A DNA stretch of 64,000 nucleotides from positions 62,001 through 126,000 of the forward strand of contig SCRN01000013.1 of NCBI GenBank assembly GCA_004322045.1, read 5' to 3'. Each line of letters opens with the position of its first letter. Position 1 is the first letter of the stretch. Source of the DNA: Paraburkholderia sp. GTDB taxonomy: Bacteria; Pseudomonadota; Gammaproteobacteria; Burkholderiales; Burkholderiaceae. Position numbers and translations under genes: made by a program. Below, piece by piece: positions 8,287 to 17,070 of the stretch. Below the pieces are notes generated by a model. The model worked only from the letters and a program-made list of their open reading frames with translations, did no database searches and was not told the origin of the DNA.

Positions 8287-9527
8287 TGGCCCGTTCCTTG
8301 GCCGTGAGCCGCATCGCCTCGTTCGGCATGCTCTTTGAGCAGATCGCGGCCGATGATGAGCTGTTGCACTTCCGTTGCGCCTTCATAGATACGCAGCGCG
8401 CGAATCTCGCGATAGAGCGTCTCGACGGGCGTGCCGCTGCAAACGCCTTGACCGCCCCACAATTGGACGGCCGCGTCGATGACGCGCTGCGCGCCTTCGC
8501 TCGCATGCCACTTCGCCATGGCGGCTTCGCGCGTGACGCGTTTGCCTTGGTCGCGCATCCACGCCGCACGGTAGACGAGCAGGGCGGCCGAATCGATCGT
8601 GAGCGCCATTTCCGCGAGCTTCGCTTGAGTGAGCTGAAAATCGCCGAGCGTTTGCCCGAACATGCGGCGCGTCGCTGCGCGATGCAGCCCCTGTGCCAAC
8701 GCATGCCGCGCGAAGCCGAGCGATGCAGCAGCCACCGACGTACGAAAAATGTCGAGCGTGCGCATCGCCAGCTTGAATCCTTCTCCGGCAGCGCCTAGCC
8801 GCTGCGCTTTCGGCACGCGCGCGCCATCGAAGCGCAGGCGTGCGAGCGGATGCGGGGCGATGACGTCGATGCGCTCGGCGATCGTGAAGCCGAGCGTGTC
8901 CGCATCGACGACGAATGCGCTGATGCCGCGCGCGCCAGGCGCCTCGCCGGTGCGCGCGAATACGACGTAGAAATCGGCTATGCCGCCGTTCGAGATCCAC
9001 GTCTTCTCGCCATCGAGCACATAGGCATCGCCATCGTCTCGCGCTGCCAGCGAAAGTGCCGCGACGTCCGACCCGGCATCGGGCTCCGAGAGCGCAAATG
9101 CCGCGATGGCATGGCCGCTCGCGACGCGCGGCAAGTAGCGGCGTTTTTGTTCCTCCGTGCCCGCGAGCGAGATCGCCCCCGAACCGAGCCCCTGCATGGC
9201 CAGCGCAAAATCGGCCAGACCCGAATGGCGCGCGAGCGTTTCGCGCAATAGGCAGACGGCGCGCGTATCGATCGTATCGCCGTGGCCGCCGTATGCCGCG
9301 CCGCCCACGCCATAGCGTAGCCAACCGTCTTCCCCAAGCGCGCGTACGAGGCGGCGGCACTGTTCGTCTACGCTCGCTCTGCCGTTCGGCCCGCTTTGCA
9401 ACGGCTCCGCGTGCGTGAGGAGCGACTGGTGCGAATCGCACCATGCCTGCAGATCGACGGCCAGCTTGCGATGCCGGTCCTCGAAGAAAGGCCAATCGAG
9501 CATGTCCGGCCACTGAGCTCTGGCCAT
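8283..9527 (-). CDS. Acyl-CoA dehydrogenase family protein
   Basis: The 414-residue protein is full length for the family. It has [13 protein letters not shown], the flavin-binding [13 protein letters not shown] and a C-terminal segment [17 protein letters not shown] that follows the IYEGT-type catalytic-loop pattern. It oxidises an acyl-CoA with FAD and passes electrons to ETF. In aerobic 2-aminobenzoyl-CoA metabolism the dearomatised ring goes through beta-oxidation-like steps, and this enzyme would do one of them. Only one base separates it from the enoyl-CoA hydratase gene. Confidence 0.85.
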   Translation of the reverse strand: MARAQWPDMLDWPFFEDRHRKLAVDLQAWCDSHQSLLTHAEPLQSGPNGRASVDEQCRRLVRALGEDGWLRYGVGGAAYGGHGDTIDTRAVCLLRETLARHSGLADFALAMQGLGSGAISLAGTEEQKRRYLPRVASGHAIAAFALSEPDAGSDVAALSLAARDDGDAYVLDGEKTWISNGGIADFYVVFARTGEAPGARGISAFVVDADTLGFTIAERIDVIAPHPLARLRFDGARVPKAQRLGAAGEGFKLAMRTLDIFRTSVAAASLGFARHALAQGLHRAATRRMFGQTLGDFQLTQAKLAEMALTIDSAALLVYRAAWMRDQGKRVTREAAMAKWHASEGAQRVIDAAVQLWGGQGVCSGTPVETLYREIRALRIYEGATEVQQLIIGRDLLKEHAERGDAAHGQGTGQ

Positions 9528-9528
9528 G

Positions 9529-10386
9529 TCAGTCTCCTTCGAAGACGGACCGCGTCTTGGCTGCGAACGCGCGATACGCGCGCTCGAAGTCGCGCGTCGC
9601 CATGCAGATCGCTTGCGCCTGCGCTTCCGATTCGATCGCTTCGTCCACGCTCATGCTCCACTCTTGGTGCAGCATCTTTTTCGTGACGCCATGTGCGAAT
9701 GTCGGGCCCGACGCAATGGAGCGAGCTAGTTCCTCCGCATCGGCTATCAACTGATCGGGCGCGCAGAGACGGTTGTAGAAGCCCCAGGCGAACCCTTCTT
9801 CGCCGCTGGCCGAGCGCCCCGTGAACAGCAGCTCCGAGGCTCGCCCCTGTCCGATGATGCGCGGCAGGATCGAACATGCGCCCATGTCGCATCCGGCCAG
9901 GCCGACCCGTGTAAACAGGAACGCCAGCTTGCTGCGCGCCGTGGCGAGTCGCATATCGGCGGCCATTGCGATGATCGCGCCCGCGCCCGCGCAGACGCCG
10001 TCGACCGCGGCGACGATGGGTTGCGGGCAGTGGCGCATGGCTTTGACGAGATCGCCTGTCATGCGGGTGAACATCAAAAGCTCCGGCATTGGCAGGCCGA
10101 TCAGCGGGCCGATGATTTCATGAACGTCGCCGCCCGAGCAGAAGTTCTCGCCCGCGCCATGGACCACGACAGCTTTGACGTCGGTAGCATAAGCGAGACT
10201 GCGGAACAGGTCGCGCAGCTCCGCATAGGAATCGAACGTCAACGGATTCTTGCGCTCGGGGCGATCGAGCATGACCGTGCCGACACCATCAGCCACGCTC
10301 CAACCGAAGTGACGAGCGCGATACTCTGAAAGTGTCGTGCGATTGCCAGCTCGCAGGGCGTCGGCGTTCATTGCGGCATCCGTCAT
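9529..10386 (-). CDS. Enoyl-CoA hydratase/isomerase family protein
   Basis: The 285-residue protein shows the crotonase oxyanion-hole segments [16 protein letters not shown] and [21 protein letters not shown]. It likely hydrates or opens an alicyclic enoyl-CoA after ring reduction. A good AGGAG sequence sits 10 bases before the ATG at 10386. It follows the MarR gene by about 47 bases and leads directly into the acyl-CoA dehydrogenase gene. The reaction is inferred from context; the family is certain. Confidence 0.85.
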   Translation of the reverse strand: MTDAAMNADALRAGNRTTLSEYRARHFGWSVADGVGTVMLDRPERKNPLTFDSYAELRDLFRSLAYATDVKAVVVHGAGENFCSGGDVHEIIGPLIGLPMPELLMFTRMTGDLVKAMRHCPQPIVAAVDGVCAGAGAIIAMAADMRLATARSKLAFLFTRVGLAGCDMGACSILPRIIGQGRASELLFTGRSASGEEGFAWGFYNRLCAPDQLIADAEELARSIASGPTFAHGVTKKMLHQEWSMSVDEAIESEAQAQAICMATRDFERAYRAFAAKTRSVFEGD

Positions 10387-10432
10387 TGCTTGGTTCTCCT
10401 ATTCATTCGCGTCGCGCAACTCGTCGCTCGCT

Positions 10433-10972
10433 TCAACTCTTGATGCAATCGAGCAAGTGCTGCTTGAGCTTGCCCAAACGCTGCTGCATCTTCGATTTAT
10501 CGTCGATCGATAAGCCACCGAACAATTCGACGACCCACCGTTCGTGCGCTTGAGCCATCTTGTCGAATAGCGTGCGGCCCGCGGGCGTGAGGCGTACCGT
10601 GAAGGCGCGGCGATCGTTGGGATCGGCATCGCGTGCGACGAGGCCTTCTTTTTCCAATTGGTCGGTCAGCCCCGTCACGTTGCCGCCCGTCACCATTAGG
10701 CGTCGCGAAATCTCGCTCATCTTGAGCCCTTCGGGGTGACGTTCCAGTTGCGCCATGAAGTCAAAGCGCGGCAGTGTCGTGTCGAATTCCGTGCGCAAGC
10801 GGCGGCGCAATTCGGTTTGCACGAGATTGGTCGTCGTCAAAAGACGCAGCCACAGCCGCAGGCTCGTATGGCTGTCGGCGCCCGTACTCATTTCGAGGTC
10901 GACGACGTTGTGCGCCCGCGCTTCGCGCGGTGCGGCTTTCTTTCTTGTCGAGGTGCGAACGGCGTCGCTCAC
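10433..10972 (-). CDS. MarR family transcriptional regulator
   Basis: The C-terminal 150 residues form a MarR winged helix: [46 protein letters not shown] followed by the wing [16 protein letters not shown]. The open frame extends far upstream, but the GTG at 10972 is preferred because it overlaps the SDR stop as GTGA; the product is then 179 residues. An ATG at 10891 (152 residues) is also possible. It sits inside the operon it probably controls. MarR proteins of aromatic operons usually repress until an aromatic acid or its CoA ester binds. Confidence 0.85.
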   Translation of the reverse strand: MSDAVRTSTRKKAAPREARAHNVVDLEMSTGADSHTSLRLWLRLLTTTNLVQTELRRRLRTEFDTTLPRFDFMAQLERHPEGLKMSEISRRLMVTGGNVTGLTDQLEKEGLVARDADPNDRRAFTVRLTPAGRTLFDKMAQAHERWVVELFGGLSIDDKSKMQQRLGKLKQHLLDCIKS

Positions 10973-11760
10973 ATTACTTCTCCGCCGGAGATGGAAATCG
11001 ATTGGCCCGTCACCGAGGCCGATTCGGGCATGACGAGCCACAGCACCGCATGAGCGACTTCGTCGGGTGTAATGAAGCGCCGTTGCGGGTTGGCGCGTTG
11101 CAGCGCCGTGCGTGCTTCGCTTGCGCTTCGCCCGGTTTTGGCGACGACCCGATCGAGTGAGGTCTGTAACAAGGGTGTTTCCGTGTAGCCCGGGCAGACA
11201 GCGTTGACGGTGACACCCGTGGTGGCCGTTTCGAGCGCGAGGGATTTGGTGAGCCCGATGACGCCGTGCTTCGCGGCGCAATAGGCCGTCACGTACGGAT
11301 AGCCGATTTGACCTGCGGTGCTCGCGACATTCACGACGCGGCCGAAACCGCGCTCGATCATGGAGGGCAACGCGGCTTGCGTGCAGAGGAATACGCCGGT
11401 CAAGTTGACTTCGAGCATGCGTTGCCACAGCCCGAGGTCTGTCTTGGCGAACGGGGCAGCTTGCGCCTGCCCGGCATTGTTGACGAGCACGTCGACCGGA
11501 CCGAGCGCATCGCGCGCCGATGCGAAAGCTTCGTCCACGGCGTCGGGGTTAGTGACATCGACGGTGGCGCAATGCACTGCATACGATGCGCCGAGCGCCG
11601 TGCGTTGTGCTTCGAGCTTGGCCGAATCGCGGCCCATGAGGGTTACGCGAGCACCCGCATCGACGAGCGCTTTCGCGATCGCCGCCCCGATACCGCTGCC
11701 GCCGCCTGTGACGACAGCGTGCAGATCGTCGAGCGAATGCACCATCGGCTTCGCACTCAT
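10969..11760 (-). CDS. Short-chain dehydrogenase/reductase (3-hydroxyacyl-CoA dehydrogenase-like)
   Basis: The 263-residue protein has the NAD(P)-binding TGGGSGIG (18-25), NNAG (94-97) and the catalytic YCAAK (160-164). Start ATG 11760 overlaps the monooxygenase stop (ATGA). It probably oxidises a hydroxyacyl-CoA formed after hydration, feeding a beta-oxidation-like ring-cleavage route. Similarity to acetoacetyl-CoA/3-hydroxybutyrate-type SDRs is visible, but the natural substrate is inferred from the operon. Confidence 0.85.
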   Translation of the reverse strand: MSAKPMVHSLDDLHAVVTGGGSGIGAAIAKALVDAGARVTLMGRDSAKLEAQRTALGASYAVHCATVDVTNPDAVDEAFASARDALGPVDVLVNNAGQAQAAPFAKTDLGLWQRMLEVNLTGVFLCTQAALPSMIERGFGRVVNVASTAGQIGYPYVTAYCAAKHGVIGLTKSLALETATTGVTVNAVCPGYTETPLLQTSLDRVVAKTGRSASEARTALQRANPQRRFITPDEVAHAVLWLVMPESASVTGQSISISGGEVM

Positions 11761-14108
11761 TGCGCCACCTCTGCGGGTGTCGCTGCTGCGACATGAGCCG
11801 CGCGTTCGCGCTCGAAGTTGCGTTCGAGCTGGACTTTTGCGGCCGCGTATTGCTTCGGCCAGGCGACATCGAAGAAGCCGATTTTGGCGGCTTCGGTGAG
11901 CGTCCAGGCCGGATTGGCCAGATGGGGCCGGGCCACGGCACAAAGATCGGCGCGGCCCGCGGCGATGATGCTGTTGACGTGATCCGCTTCGGAAATTGCG
12001 CCCACCGCGATCGTGGCGATGCCCGCTTCGTTGCGGATACGATCCGAGAACGGCGTTTGAAACATGCGACCGTAGACGGGTTTTTCCGCTTTGCTGACTT
12101 GTCCTGACGACACGTCGATCATGTCCGCGCCGGCCGCTTTGAACGCGCGCGCGATTTCGACGGCATCGTCGGGCGTCGTTCCACCCTCCACCCAATCGTT
12201 CGCAGAGATACGCACCGAAATCGGTTTGCCTTGCGGCCAGACCTTCCGAATGGCGTTGAACACTTGCAGCGGATAGCGCAGCCGGTTTTCGAGCGAGCCG
12301 CCGTATTCGTCGGTGCGGTGGTTCGTGAGCGGGGAGATGAAGCTAGACAAGAAGTAGCCGTGCGCGCAGTGCAGCTCGAGCCAATCGAAGCCGGCTTCCT
12401 CGGCGCGTTGGGCGGCGCGTATGAACTGGGCTTCGATCTCACGCAGTTCGTCGTGGCGGGCCGCATGCGACCACTGGCTGATCCCGGCGAGATATTGTTG
12501 CGGCGAAGCCGAAACGATCGGCCAATTGCCCTCGGGCAATGGTTGATCGATGCCCTCCCAACTGACGCGCGTCGATGCTTTCGCGCCGGCGTGGCCTAGT
12601 TGCATGCCGATTTTCGCATCGCTCATGCGATGGACGAATTCGACGATGCGGCGCCAAGCATGCAGATGCTCGTCGGTGTACATACCGGGGCAGCCGGGTG
12701 TGATGCGCCCTTCCGGCGAAACGCAGGTCATTTCCGTCATGACGAGCCCGGCCCCGCCCATCGCACGTGCGCCGAGATGCGTCAGGTGGTAATCGCCTAC
12801 CGTGCCGTCCACGGCCAAGTATTGCGCCATGGGCGAAACGACGACGCGATTCTTGAGCTTGATGTCGCGCACGGAGAACGGCGTGAACATCGGGGGAATC
12901 GATTGCTTCGTATCGCGCGCGCCTTCGACGCCGGCCTTCTGAGCAAGCCATTGCTCGAATGAGCGTACATAGTGCGGATCGCGTTGACGCAAGTTCTCAT
13001 GCGAGATGCGTTGCGAGCGCGTGAGCAGCGAATAGGCGAACTGCTCCGGATCGAACGAGGCGTAGCGGCTGACGTGCTCGAACCATTCCGTCGAATTGCG
13101 TGCGGCGTTTTGGATACGCAGCACGTCGACGCTGCGCGTTTCCGTGTAGTGGGCGAGGGCGGCGCGGAGATCGTGCGGGTGGGCATCGATGCTGTCGGCT
13201 AGTGCGATTGCGTCTTCGAGCGCGAGCTTCGTTCCGGACCCGATCGAGAAGTGCGCCGTATGCGCAGCGTCGCCCATGAGTACCACGGGGGTTGTGCCGG
13301 CGTTCGCACGTGGCCTGTAATGCACCCACTGTTCGTTGACGACGCGCGGGAACCGAATCCATTGCGCGGAGCCGCGTAGATGAGCGGCGTTCGACATCAA
13401 CGGGTGGCCGTCTAGGTACTTCGCGAATAATCGTTCGCAGAAAGCGATGCTGTCTTCTTTGTTCATTTCGTCGAGGCCAGCCGCGCGCCAGACGCGCTCG
13501 GGCGCTTCGACGATGAAGGTCGAGGTGTCTTGATCGAAACGGTAGGCGTGCGCTTGAAACCAACCCCATTCGGTTTTTTCGAAGGCGAAGGTGAAGGCGT
13601 CGAATAGCTTGTGGGTGCCTAGCCAGACGAAACGGCAATCGCGCACGTCGATATCGGGGCGATACGTCGCGGCGTATTTCTGACGGATGGGGCTATTGGC
13701 GCCGTCGCAGGCGATGATGAGATCGGCGTCGTAATCCTCGTCGTTCGTCACGTTGGTTTCGAAGACGAGCTTGACGCCGAGCGCTTCACAGCGTGCCTGA
13801 AGGATATTGAGCAGACGTTTGCGCCCGATGCCGCAGAATCCGTGGCCCGAGGAGCGGATGGTGCGTCCGCCGAAATGGACGTCGATGTCGTCCCAGTGGT
13901 TGAACGCATCGAGGATCATCTCGGCGCTCGGGGCATCGGCCGTGCATAGGTTTTCTAGCGTTTGGTCGGAGAAGACCACGCCCCAGCCGAAGGTGTCGTA
14001 GGGGCGATTCCGCTCGATGACGGAGACTTCGTGCGCCGGGTTGCGCAGTTTCATCAATAGGCCGAAGTAGAGCCCGGCGGGCCCGCCCCCGATGCAGACG
14101 ATGCGCAT
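11757..14108 (-). CDS. Bifunctional 2-aminobenzoyl-CoA monooxygenase/reductase (salicylyl-CoA 5-hydroxylase/oxidoreductase type)
   Basis: The 783-residue protein is a fusion. Residues 1 to about 380 are an FAD monooxygenase of the p-hydroxybenzoate hydroxylase class (GGGPAG at 7-12, GDAAH motif in [15 protein letters not shown]). Residues about 400-783 are an old-yellow-enzyme-like NADH:flavin oxidoreductase ([35 protein letters not shown]). This architecture is known for 2-aminobenzoyl-CoA monooxygenase/reductase of Azoarcus evansii, which hydroxylates and dearomatises the ring, and for salicylyl-CoA 5-hydroxylase homologues. A GAGGAGGCACC ribosome-binding site precedes the ATG. It is the first gene after the promoter. 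Confidence 0.9.
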   Translation of the reverse strand: MRIVCIGGGPAGLYFGLLMKLRNPAHEVSVIERNRPYDTFGWGVVFSDQTLENLCTADAPSAEMILDAFNHWDDIDVHFGGRTIRSSGHGFCGIGRKRLLNILQARCEALGVKLVFETNVTNDEDYDADLIIACDGANSPIRQKYAATYRPDIDVRDCRFVWLGTHKLFDAFTFAFEKTEWGWFQAHAYRFDQDTSTFIVEAPERVWRAAGLDEMNKEDSIAFCERLFAKYLDGHPLMSNAAHLRGSAQWIRFPRVVNEQWVHYRPRANAGTTPVVLMGDAAHTAHFSIGSGTKLALEDAIALADSIDAHPHDLRAALAHYTETRSVDVLRIQNAARNSTEWFEHVSRYASFDPEQFAYSLLTRSQRISHENLRQRDPHYVRSFEQWLAQKAGVEGARDTKQSIPPMFTPFSVRDIKLKNRVVVSPMAQYLAVDGTVGDYHLTHLGARAMGGAGLVMTEMTCVSPEGRITPGCPGMYTDEHLHAWRRIVEFVHRMSDAKIGMQLGHAGAKASTRVSWEGIDQPLPEGNWPIVSASPQQYLAGISQWSHAARHDELREIEAQFIRAAQRAEEAGFDWLELHCAHGYFLSSFISPLTNHRTDEYGGSLENRLRYPLQVFNAIRKVWPQGKPISVRISANDWVEGGTTPDDAVEIARAFKAAGADMIDVSSGQVSKAEKPVYGRMFQTPFSDRIRNEAGIATIAVGAISEADHVNSIIAAGRADLCAVARPHLANPAWTLTEAAKIGFFDVAWPKQYAAAKVQLERNFERERAAHVAAATPAEVAQ

Positions 14109-14135
14109 GGTGCCTCCTCGCGTGTCGATGGAGGA

Positions 14136-14164
14136 AATTTAGGAGTAAATAGTTTAGGTGTCAA
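14136..14164 (-). promoter_or_regulatory. Sigma70-type promoter of the 2-aminobenzoate operon
   Basis: On the minus strand TTGACA (14159-14164) and TAAATT (14136-14141) are separated by exactly 17 bases and lie just before the monooxygenase gene. The AT-rich element carries repeated AGTAAA words about 20 bases apart on the plus strand, a possible site for the operon's MarR protein. The promoter match is visible; the operator is inference. Confidence 0.7.
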
Positions 14165-14487
14165 GTAAACGATGTGGGTGGGCTGCTGGGGTTCGGTGTG
14201 TTGATTCGGTGTAATAAAGTTCGTCTTGGGGACAGATGCGGGTGCTTCCCCGTCCCAGCGCTGGGAGACCGCGAAAAGACAAGGAGGTGTCGCCCCGGCG
14301 CTGCTGCCGCGAACTGAATGATTGGCAGGGAAGGACGGGTCCGCTGCTCCATTGGGTTCGAACTGGCGATATCGTCAAACCATGTTGCACGCGCGTTTAT
14401 CAGGACGGCAACGATCATCTCCGTTGACAAGAGGACGAGGTACGTCCCCGTAGTTTAAGTGGGTGGCTTTGTTTAGGGATCCAGGGG
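14165..14487. other. Intergenic stretch with no gene recognised
   Basis: No convincing coding sequence was seen between the 2-aminobenzoate promoter and the SnoaL-like gene. Short ORFs lack ribosome-binding sites and recognisable products. A GGGTTCGAAC word near 14355 resembles a tRNA T-loop, but no cloverleaf could be built around it. Confidence 0.4.
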
Positions 14488-15276
14488 TCATGGCCACCAT
14501 ATCCAGTTGAAGGTATCAATAAGGTCAAACCAGGCACGGCGCAATTTCTTTGCCAAGTTTGACGCATCGTCGTTTTTATCATCTGTAATGTGTTGCGCTT
14601 CAATCTCGCTCAAGATGAAGAAGAGGAACCTTTCGGGCGACGCGTCACAAAGAGGTTTGGCATCAACCAGGGTGACAATGGACGACTTTCCATCATCGAC
14701 CGTCACATCCAGCTTGCGGAAGGTCTTTGAACCCCCGCCACCAAACCCAAGGCTAGACGCCAGATTAAAGCCTGGATCGTTCTCCTTCACATGGAACACA
14801 AACCTTCGGAGTATTTTCATATTCCTCCGTAGTCCATGGGCTTCATCCTCACTGAGCTGAAGCTTCTCCCCCAATTTCGCATCATCACCACTCACCCACT
14901 GCTCATCGCTCACTGCTTCGTAGTGAGCAAACGCTTTCTCGATTTTCCGATGAGGCCCGAAGTGAAACACTTCCAGTGCCAGCCGCCCGTCCGAACCGCG
15001 ATAGTGAAGAGCAATGCTGCCGACGCCGGTGAGAACGGCGATCAAGTCGAAATGCAAATCTGGAAGCATCTGGAGGGCTTTGGACCAATACGCCCTAACA
15101 GTCTCCGCGCCACGAAGACGTCCGCTTGGCTCGCCCGCCACCTTGATGATCATCGGAGATGACATTTCGAAATCGTCTGCATAGTGCAAAAGGACGCGGT
15201 CAAGGTCGTGTGCATTCCATGCGTCGATCCATTCCCTGGAAAATTGATGCGCAAATTCTTGTGTGATCGTTTCCAT
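14488..15276 (-). CDS. SnoaL-like domain protein with C-terminal extension of unknown function
   Basis: Residues 1-127 of this 262-residue product follow the SnoaL/NTF2-like pattern (WIDAWNAHDLDRVLLHYADDFEMSSP, then RLRGAETVRAYWSKAL and a conserved YRGSDGRLALEVFHFG strand). This is a cone-shaped pocket used by small-molecule isomerases and many binding proteins. Residues about 128-262 match nothing recognised and are less Burkholderia-like in composition (many K, D and F), so the gene may be a fusion. An IS5 element begins 70 bases upstream of the start and may separate it from its original promoter. Function unknown. Confidence 0.65.
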   Translation of the reverse strand: METITQEFAHQFSREWIDAWNAHDLDRVLLHYADDFEMSSPMIIKVAGEPSGRLRGAETVRAYWSKALQMLPDLHFDLIAVLTGVGSIALHYRGSDGRLALEVFHFGPHRKIEKAFAHYEAVSDEQWVSGDDAKLGEKLQLSEDEAHGLRRNMKILRRFVFHVKENDPGFNLASSLGFGGGGSKTFRKLDVTVDDGKSSIVTLVDAKPLCDASPERFLFFILSEIEAQHITDDKNDDASNLAKKLRRAWFDLIDTFNWIWWP

Positions 15277-15342
15277 GTTTCATTCCAAGTTGTTCTGAAC
15301 ATCGGTACCTTCAATCTGAACGCGACGCTTGCGCACCTCAAT

Positions 15343-16684
15343 CTAGCAGGCTGTTGAAATACCTCCCGCAGACGTCATCCAAGCGGGAGGGGTAAACCTT
15401 GAAACAAGGAATCGACCAACACTGAGAGCGAAGCGATGCGCGGAGCGGATGGCTACACCGAGACGATGTTCACGATGGCGAAGCTCGATGACTTCGTGCC
15501 GGCCAATCATCCGCTGCGGCCGATTCGCCTTTGGTTGAACGACGCTCTTAAGCGCATGGACGGCGTGTTCGCGCGCATGTACGAGAGCGACGCGAAAGAC
15601 GGCAGGCCGAGCATCGCGCCCGAGAAGCTGATTCGCGCGTTGTTGCTGCAAGTGCTGTATTCGATTCGCAGCGAGCGCATGCTGATGGAGCAAATCTCCT
15701 ACAACATGCTGTTTCGTTGGTTTGTCGGCTTGGCGATGGACGATGCAGTGTGGGACCACTCGACGTTCAGCAAGAACCGCGACCGACTGCTCGCGCACGA
15801 TGTCATAGTGGGTTTGTTCAACGAGACGGTGGAGACGGCGCATGCACGCGGTCATCTCTCGGGCGAGCACTTCCGCGTCGACGGCACACTGATTCAGGCG
15901 TGGGCGGGCCATAAAAGCTTCGTGCGCAAGAACAAATCCGACGACGATACGCCGCCCCAAGGAGGTGTTCGCCAGCGCGAGGATTGGCACGGCGAGAAGC
16001 GCAGCAACGAGACGCATGAATCGAGCAGCGACAGTCAGGCGAAGCTGTTCCGCAAGAGTCGCAATACCGGTGCGATGCTTTGCTGTATGGGGCACGTGCT
16101 CACGGACAACCGGCATGGTCTGGTGGTCAACGCGCAAGTGACGCAGGCCAACGGCACGGCCGAGCGAGATGCGGCGGCCGACATGCTTGCTGATGCGGCG
16201 CGGCTTGCCGAGGTGCCGATTTCGGTGGGGGCCGAAAAGAATTACGACACGGCCGGGTTTGTCGCGACGTGTCGCGCCAATCGCGTGACGCCGCATGTCG
16301 CGCAAAACGACGCGCGCGCAGGCGGCTCTGCCATTGACGGGCGCACGACACGTTGGGCGGGCTACACCGTCAGTCAGCGTAAGCGCAAATGTATCGAGCA
16401 AGTGTTCGGCTGGAGCAAGACGATTGGCCGGATTCGGAAGGTCATGTGTCGCGGGCGCGAGCGAGTCGAGCAGTTGTTTCTCCTGACGCAGGCGGCCTAC
16501 AACCTCACGCGCATGCGAACGCTCGCGGCGAAAGCGGCATAGAGGCGAAAGTCGGCGAGGAAATGACATCGAATCGGCCCGAATTAAGGAAATCCAGCAT
16601 CAAATCAACACCCCCAAATCGGCGCAGCAGCTCTTTGGGAAGCTACCGCCGCGCCACAAGGGGGATACTTCAACAGCCTGCTAG
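15343..16684 (+). mobile_element. IS5-family insertion sequence, complete, with CTAG target duplication
   Basis: The element spans 15347-16680 (1334 bases). Its ends read CAGGCTGTTGAA and the complement TTCAACAGCCTG, and each end is flanked by CTAG (15343-15346 and 16681-16684). This is the target duplication typical of IS5 relatives. It holds one transposase gene. The intact ends, duplication and ORF suggest fairly recent insertion, between a SnoaL-like gene and a porin remnant. Confidence 0.9.
15436..16542 (+). CDS. IS5-family transposase
   Basis: The 368-residue transposase has the IS5-group N-terminal domain (DDFVPANHPLRPIRLWLNDAL), the first catalytic aspartate region FRVDGTLIQAW, and the C-terminal YxxRxxxE-like segment KRKCIEQVFGWSKTIGRIRK. 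The frame is uninterrupted, so the element may be active. It sits alone inside a 1334-base element with matching inverted ends. Confidence 0.9.
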   Translation: MRGADGYTETMFTMAKLDDFVPANHPLRPIRLWLNDALKRMDGVFARMYESDAKDGRPSIAPEKLIRALLLQVLYSIRSERMLMEQISYNMLFRWFVGLAMDDAVWDHSTFSKNRDRLLAHDVIVGLFNETVETAHARGHLSGEHFRVDGTLIQAWAGHKSFVRKNKSDDDTPPQGGVRQREDWHGEKRSNETHESSSDSQAKLFRKSRNTGAMLCCMGHVLTDNRHGLVVNAQVTQANGTAERDAAADMLADAARLAEVPISVGAEKNYDTAGFVATCRANRVTPHVAQNDARAGGSAIDGRTTRWAGYTVSQRKRKCIEQVFGWSKTIGRIRKVMCRGRERVEQLFLLTQAAYNLTRMRTLAAKAA

Positions 16685-16701
16685 GACTATTCACTATATG
16701 G

Positions 16702-16857
16702 ATGAATCTGCGCAACCCAATGATCTGTGGAGCGGGCCTCGCTCTCGCGTCGGCCTGCGCCAGCGCACAATCGTCGGTAACGCTGTGCGGTGTTCCAGAT
16801 ACCTTCGTTGGATACCAATCTGCGCAGGTGGGCGGCAAATCGACCGAGTGCGCGTAG
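16702..16857 (+). pseudogene. Remnant of a Gram-negative (Burkholderia-type) porin gene, 5' end only
   Basis: An ATG at 16702 opens 51 codons that read as a signal peptide ending ASACASAQ, followed by SSVTLCGVPDTFVGYQSAQVGGKSTE and a stop at 16855. In Burkholderia porins the mature protein starts with QSSVTLYGVxDxxxxYxSN.GGKS, so this is clearly the beginning of such a gene. The rest of the roughly 350-codon gene is gone. The remnant starts 18 bases after the IS5 target duplication, suggesting rearrangement near the insertion. Confidence 0.7.
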
Positions 16858-16912
16858 CGATCATATAGCGCCGGCCGTCGTAGGTGCTTTCCCTAGAGTT
16901 CGAGAGATGTGG

Positions 16913-16941
16913 TTGACGGCCGAATACGGGCCTCGTAAATT
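16913..16941 (+). promoter_or_regulatory. Sigma70-type promoter of the amide/nitrile operon
   Basis: TTGACG (16913-16918) and TAAATT (16936-16941) are separated by 17 bases. Transcription would begin near 16947, directly before two hairpins and a terminator, giving a leader of about 120 bases before the first gene. The sequence match is good; the start site is inferred. Confidence 0.65.
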
Positions 16942-16950
16942 TGCACCATC

Positions 16951-16991
16951 GATTGCCTGGTTTCAAGGGCAATCAGCGGCAACGATGCCGC
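16951..16991 (+). promoter_or_regulatory. Tandem leader hairpins, candidate ANTAR (AmiR) target
   Basis: Hairpin P1 (16951-16974) pairs GATTGCC with GGCAATC. Hairpin P2 (16976-16991) pairs GCGGC with GCCGC around the six-base loop AACGAT, which has A at position 1 and G at position 4, the known ANTAR-target loop signature. P1 as drawn has a loop of 8-10 bases rather than six, so it fits less well. The pair lies one base apart between a promoter and an intrinsic terminator, and the operon itself encodes an AmiR-like ANTAR protein. Confidence 0.55.
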
Positions 16992-17012
16992 GCTACATAT
17001 GGAAGGCTATGC

Positions 17013-17053
17013 AGCCCCCGAACTTGCGTACTACGCCAGTTCGGGGGCTTTTT
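17013..17053 (+). terminator. Intrinsic terminator in the leader of the amide/nitrile operon (attenuator)
   Basis: A perfect 12-base stem (17013-17024 with 17038-17049) encloses a short GCGTACTACGC inner hairpin and is followed at once by a run of T residues and then a second T-rich stretch. It lies only about 20 bases before the first gene's start, so without antitermination most transcripts should end here. It matches the role of the terminator in the Pseudomonas amiE leader, which AmiR overcomes. Confidence 0.85.
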
Positions 17054-17070
17054 GCTTTTGGAGAACAAAA

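Noticed and set aside
10973-11428. Long N-terminal extension of the MarR reading frame
   Set aside because: This part lies entirely within the SDR gene and gives arginine-rich antisense-like sequence; the GTG at 10972 overlapping the SDR stop is a better start.
14353-14366. GGGTTCGAAC word resembling a tRNA T-loop
   Set aside because: No matching stems for acceptor, D or anticodon arms could be found on either side.
16999-17070. Upstream ATG start for the nitrilase-family gene
   Set aside because: It would translate through the leader terminator hairpin; the TTG at 17071 has a well-placed ribosome-binding site and gives normal family length.
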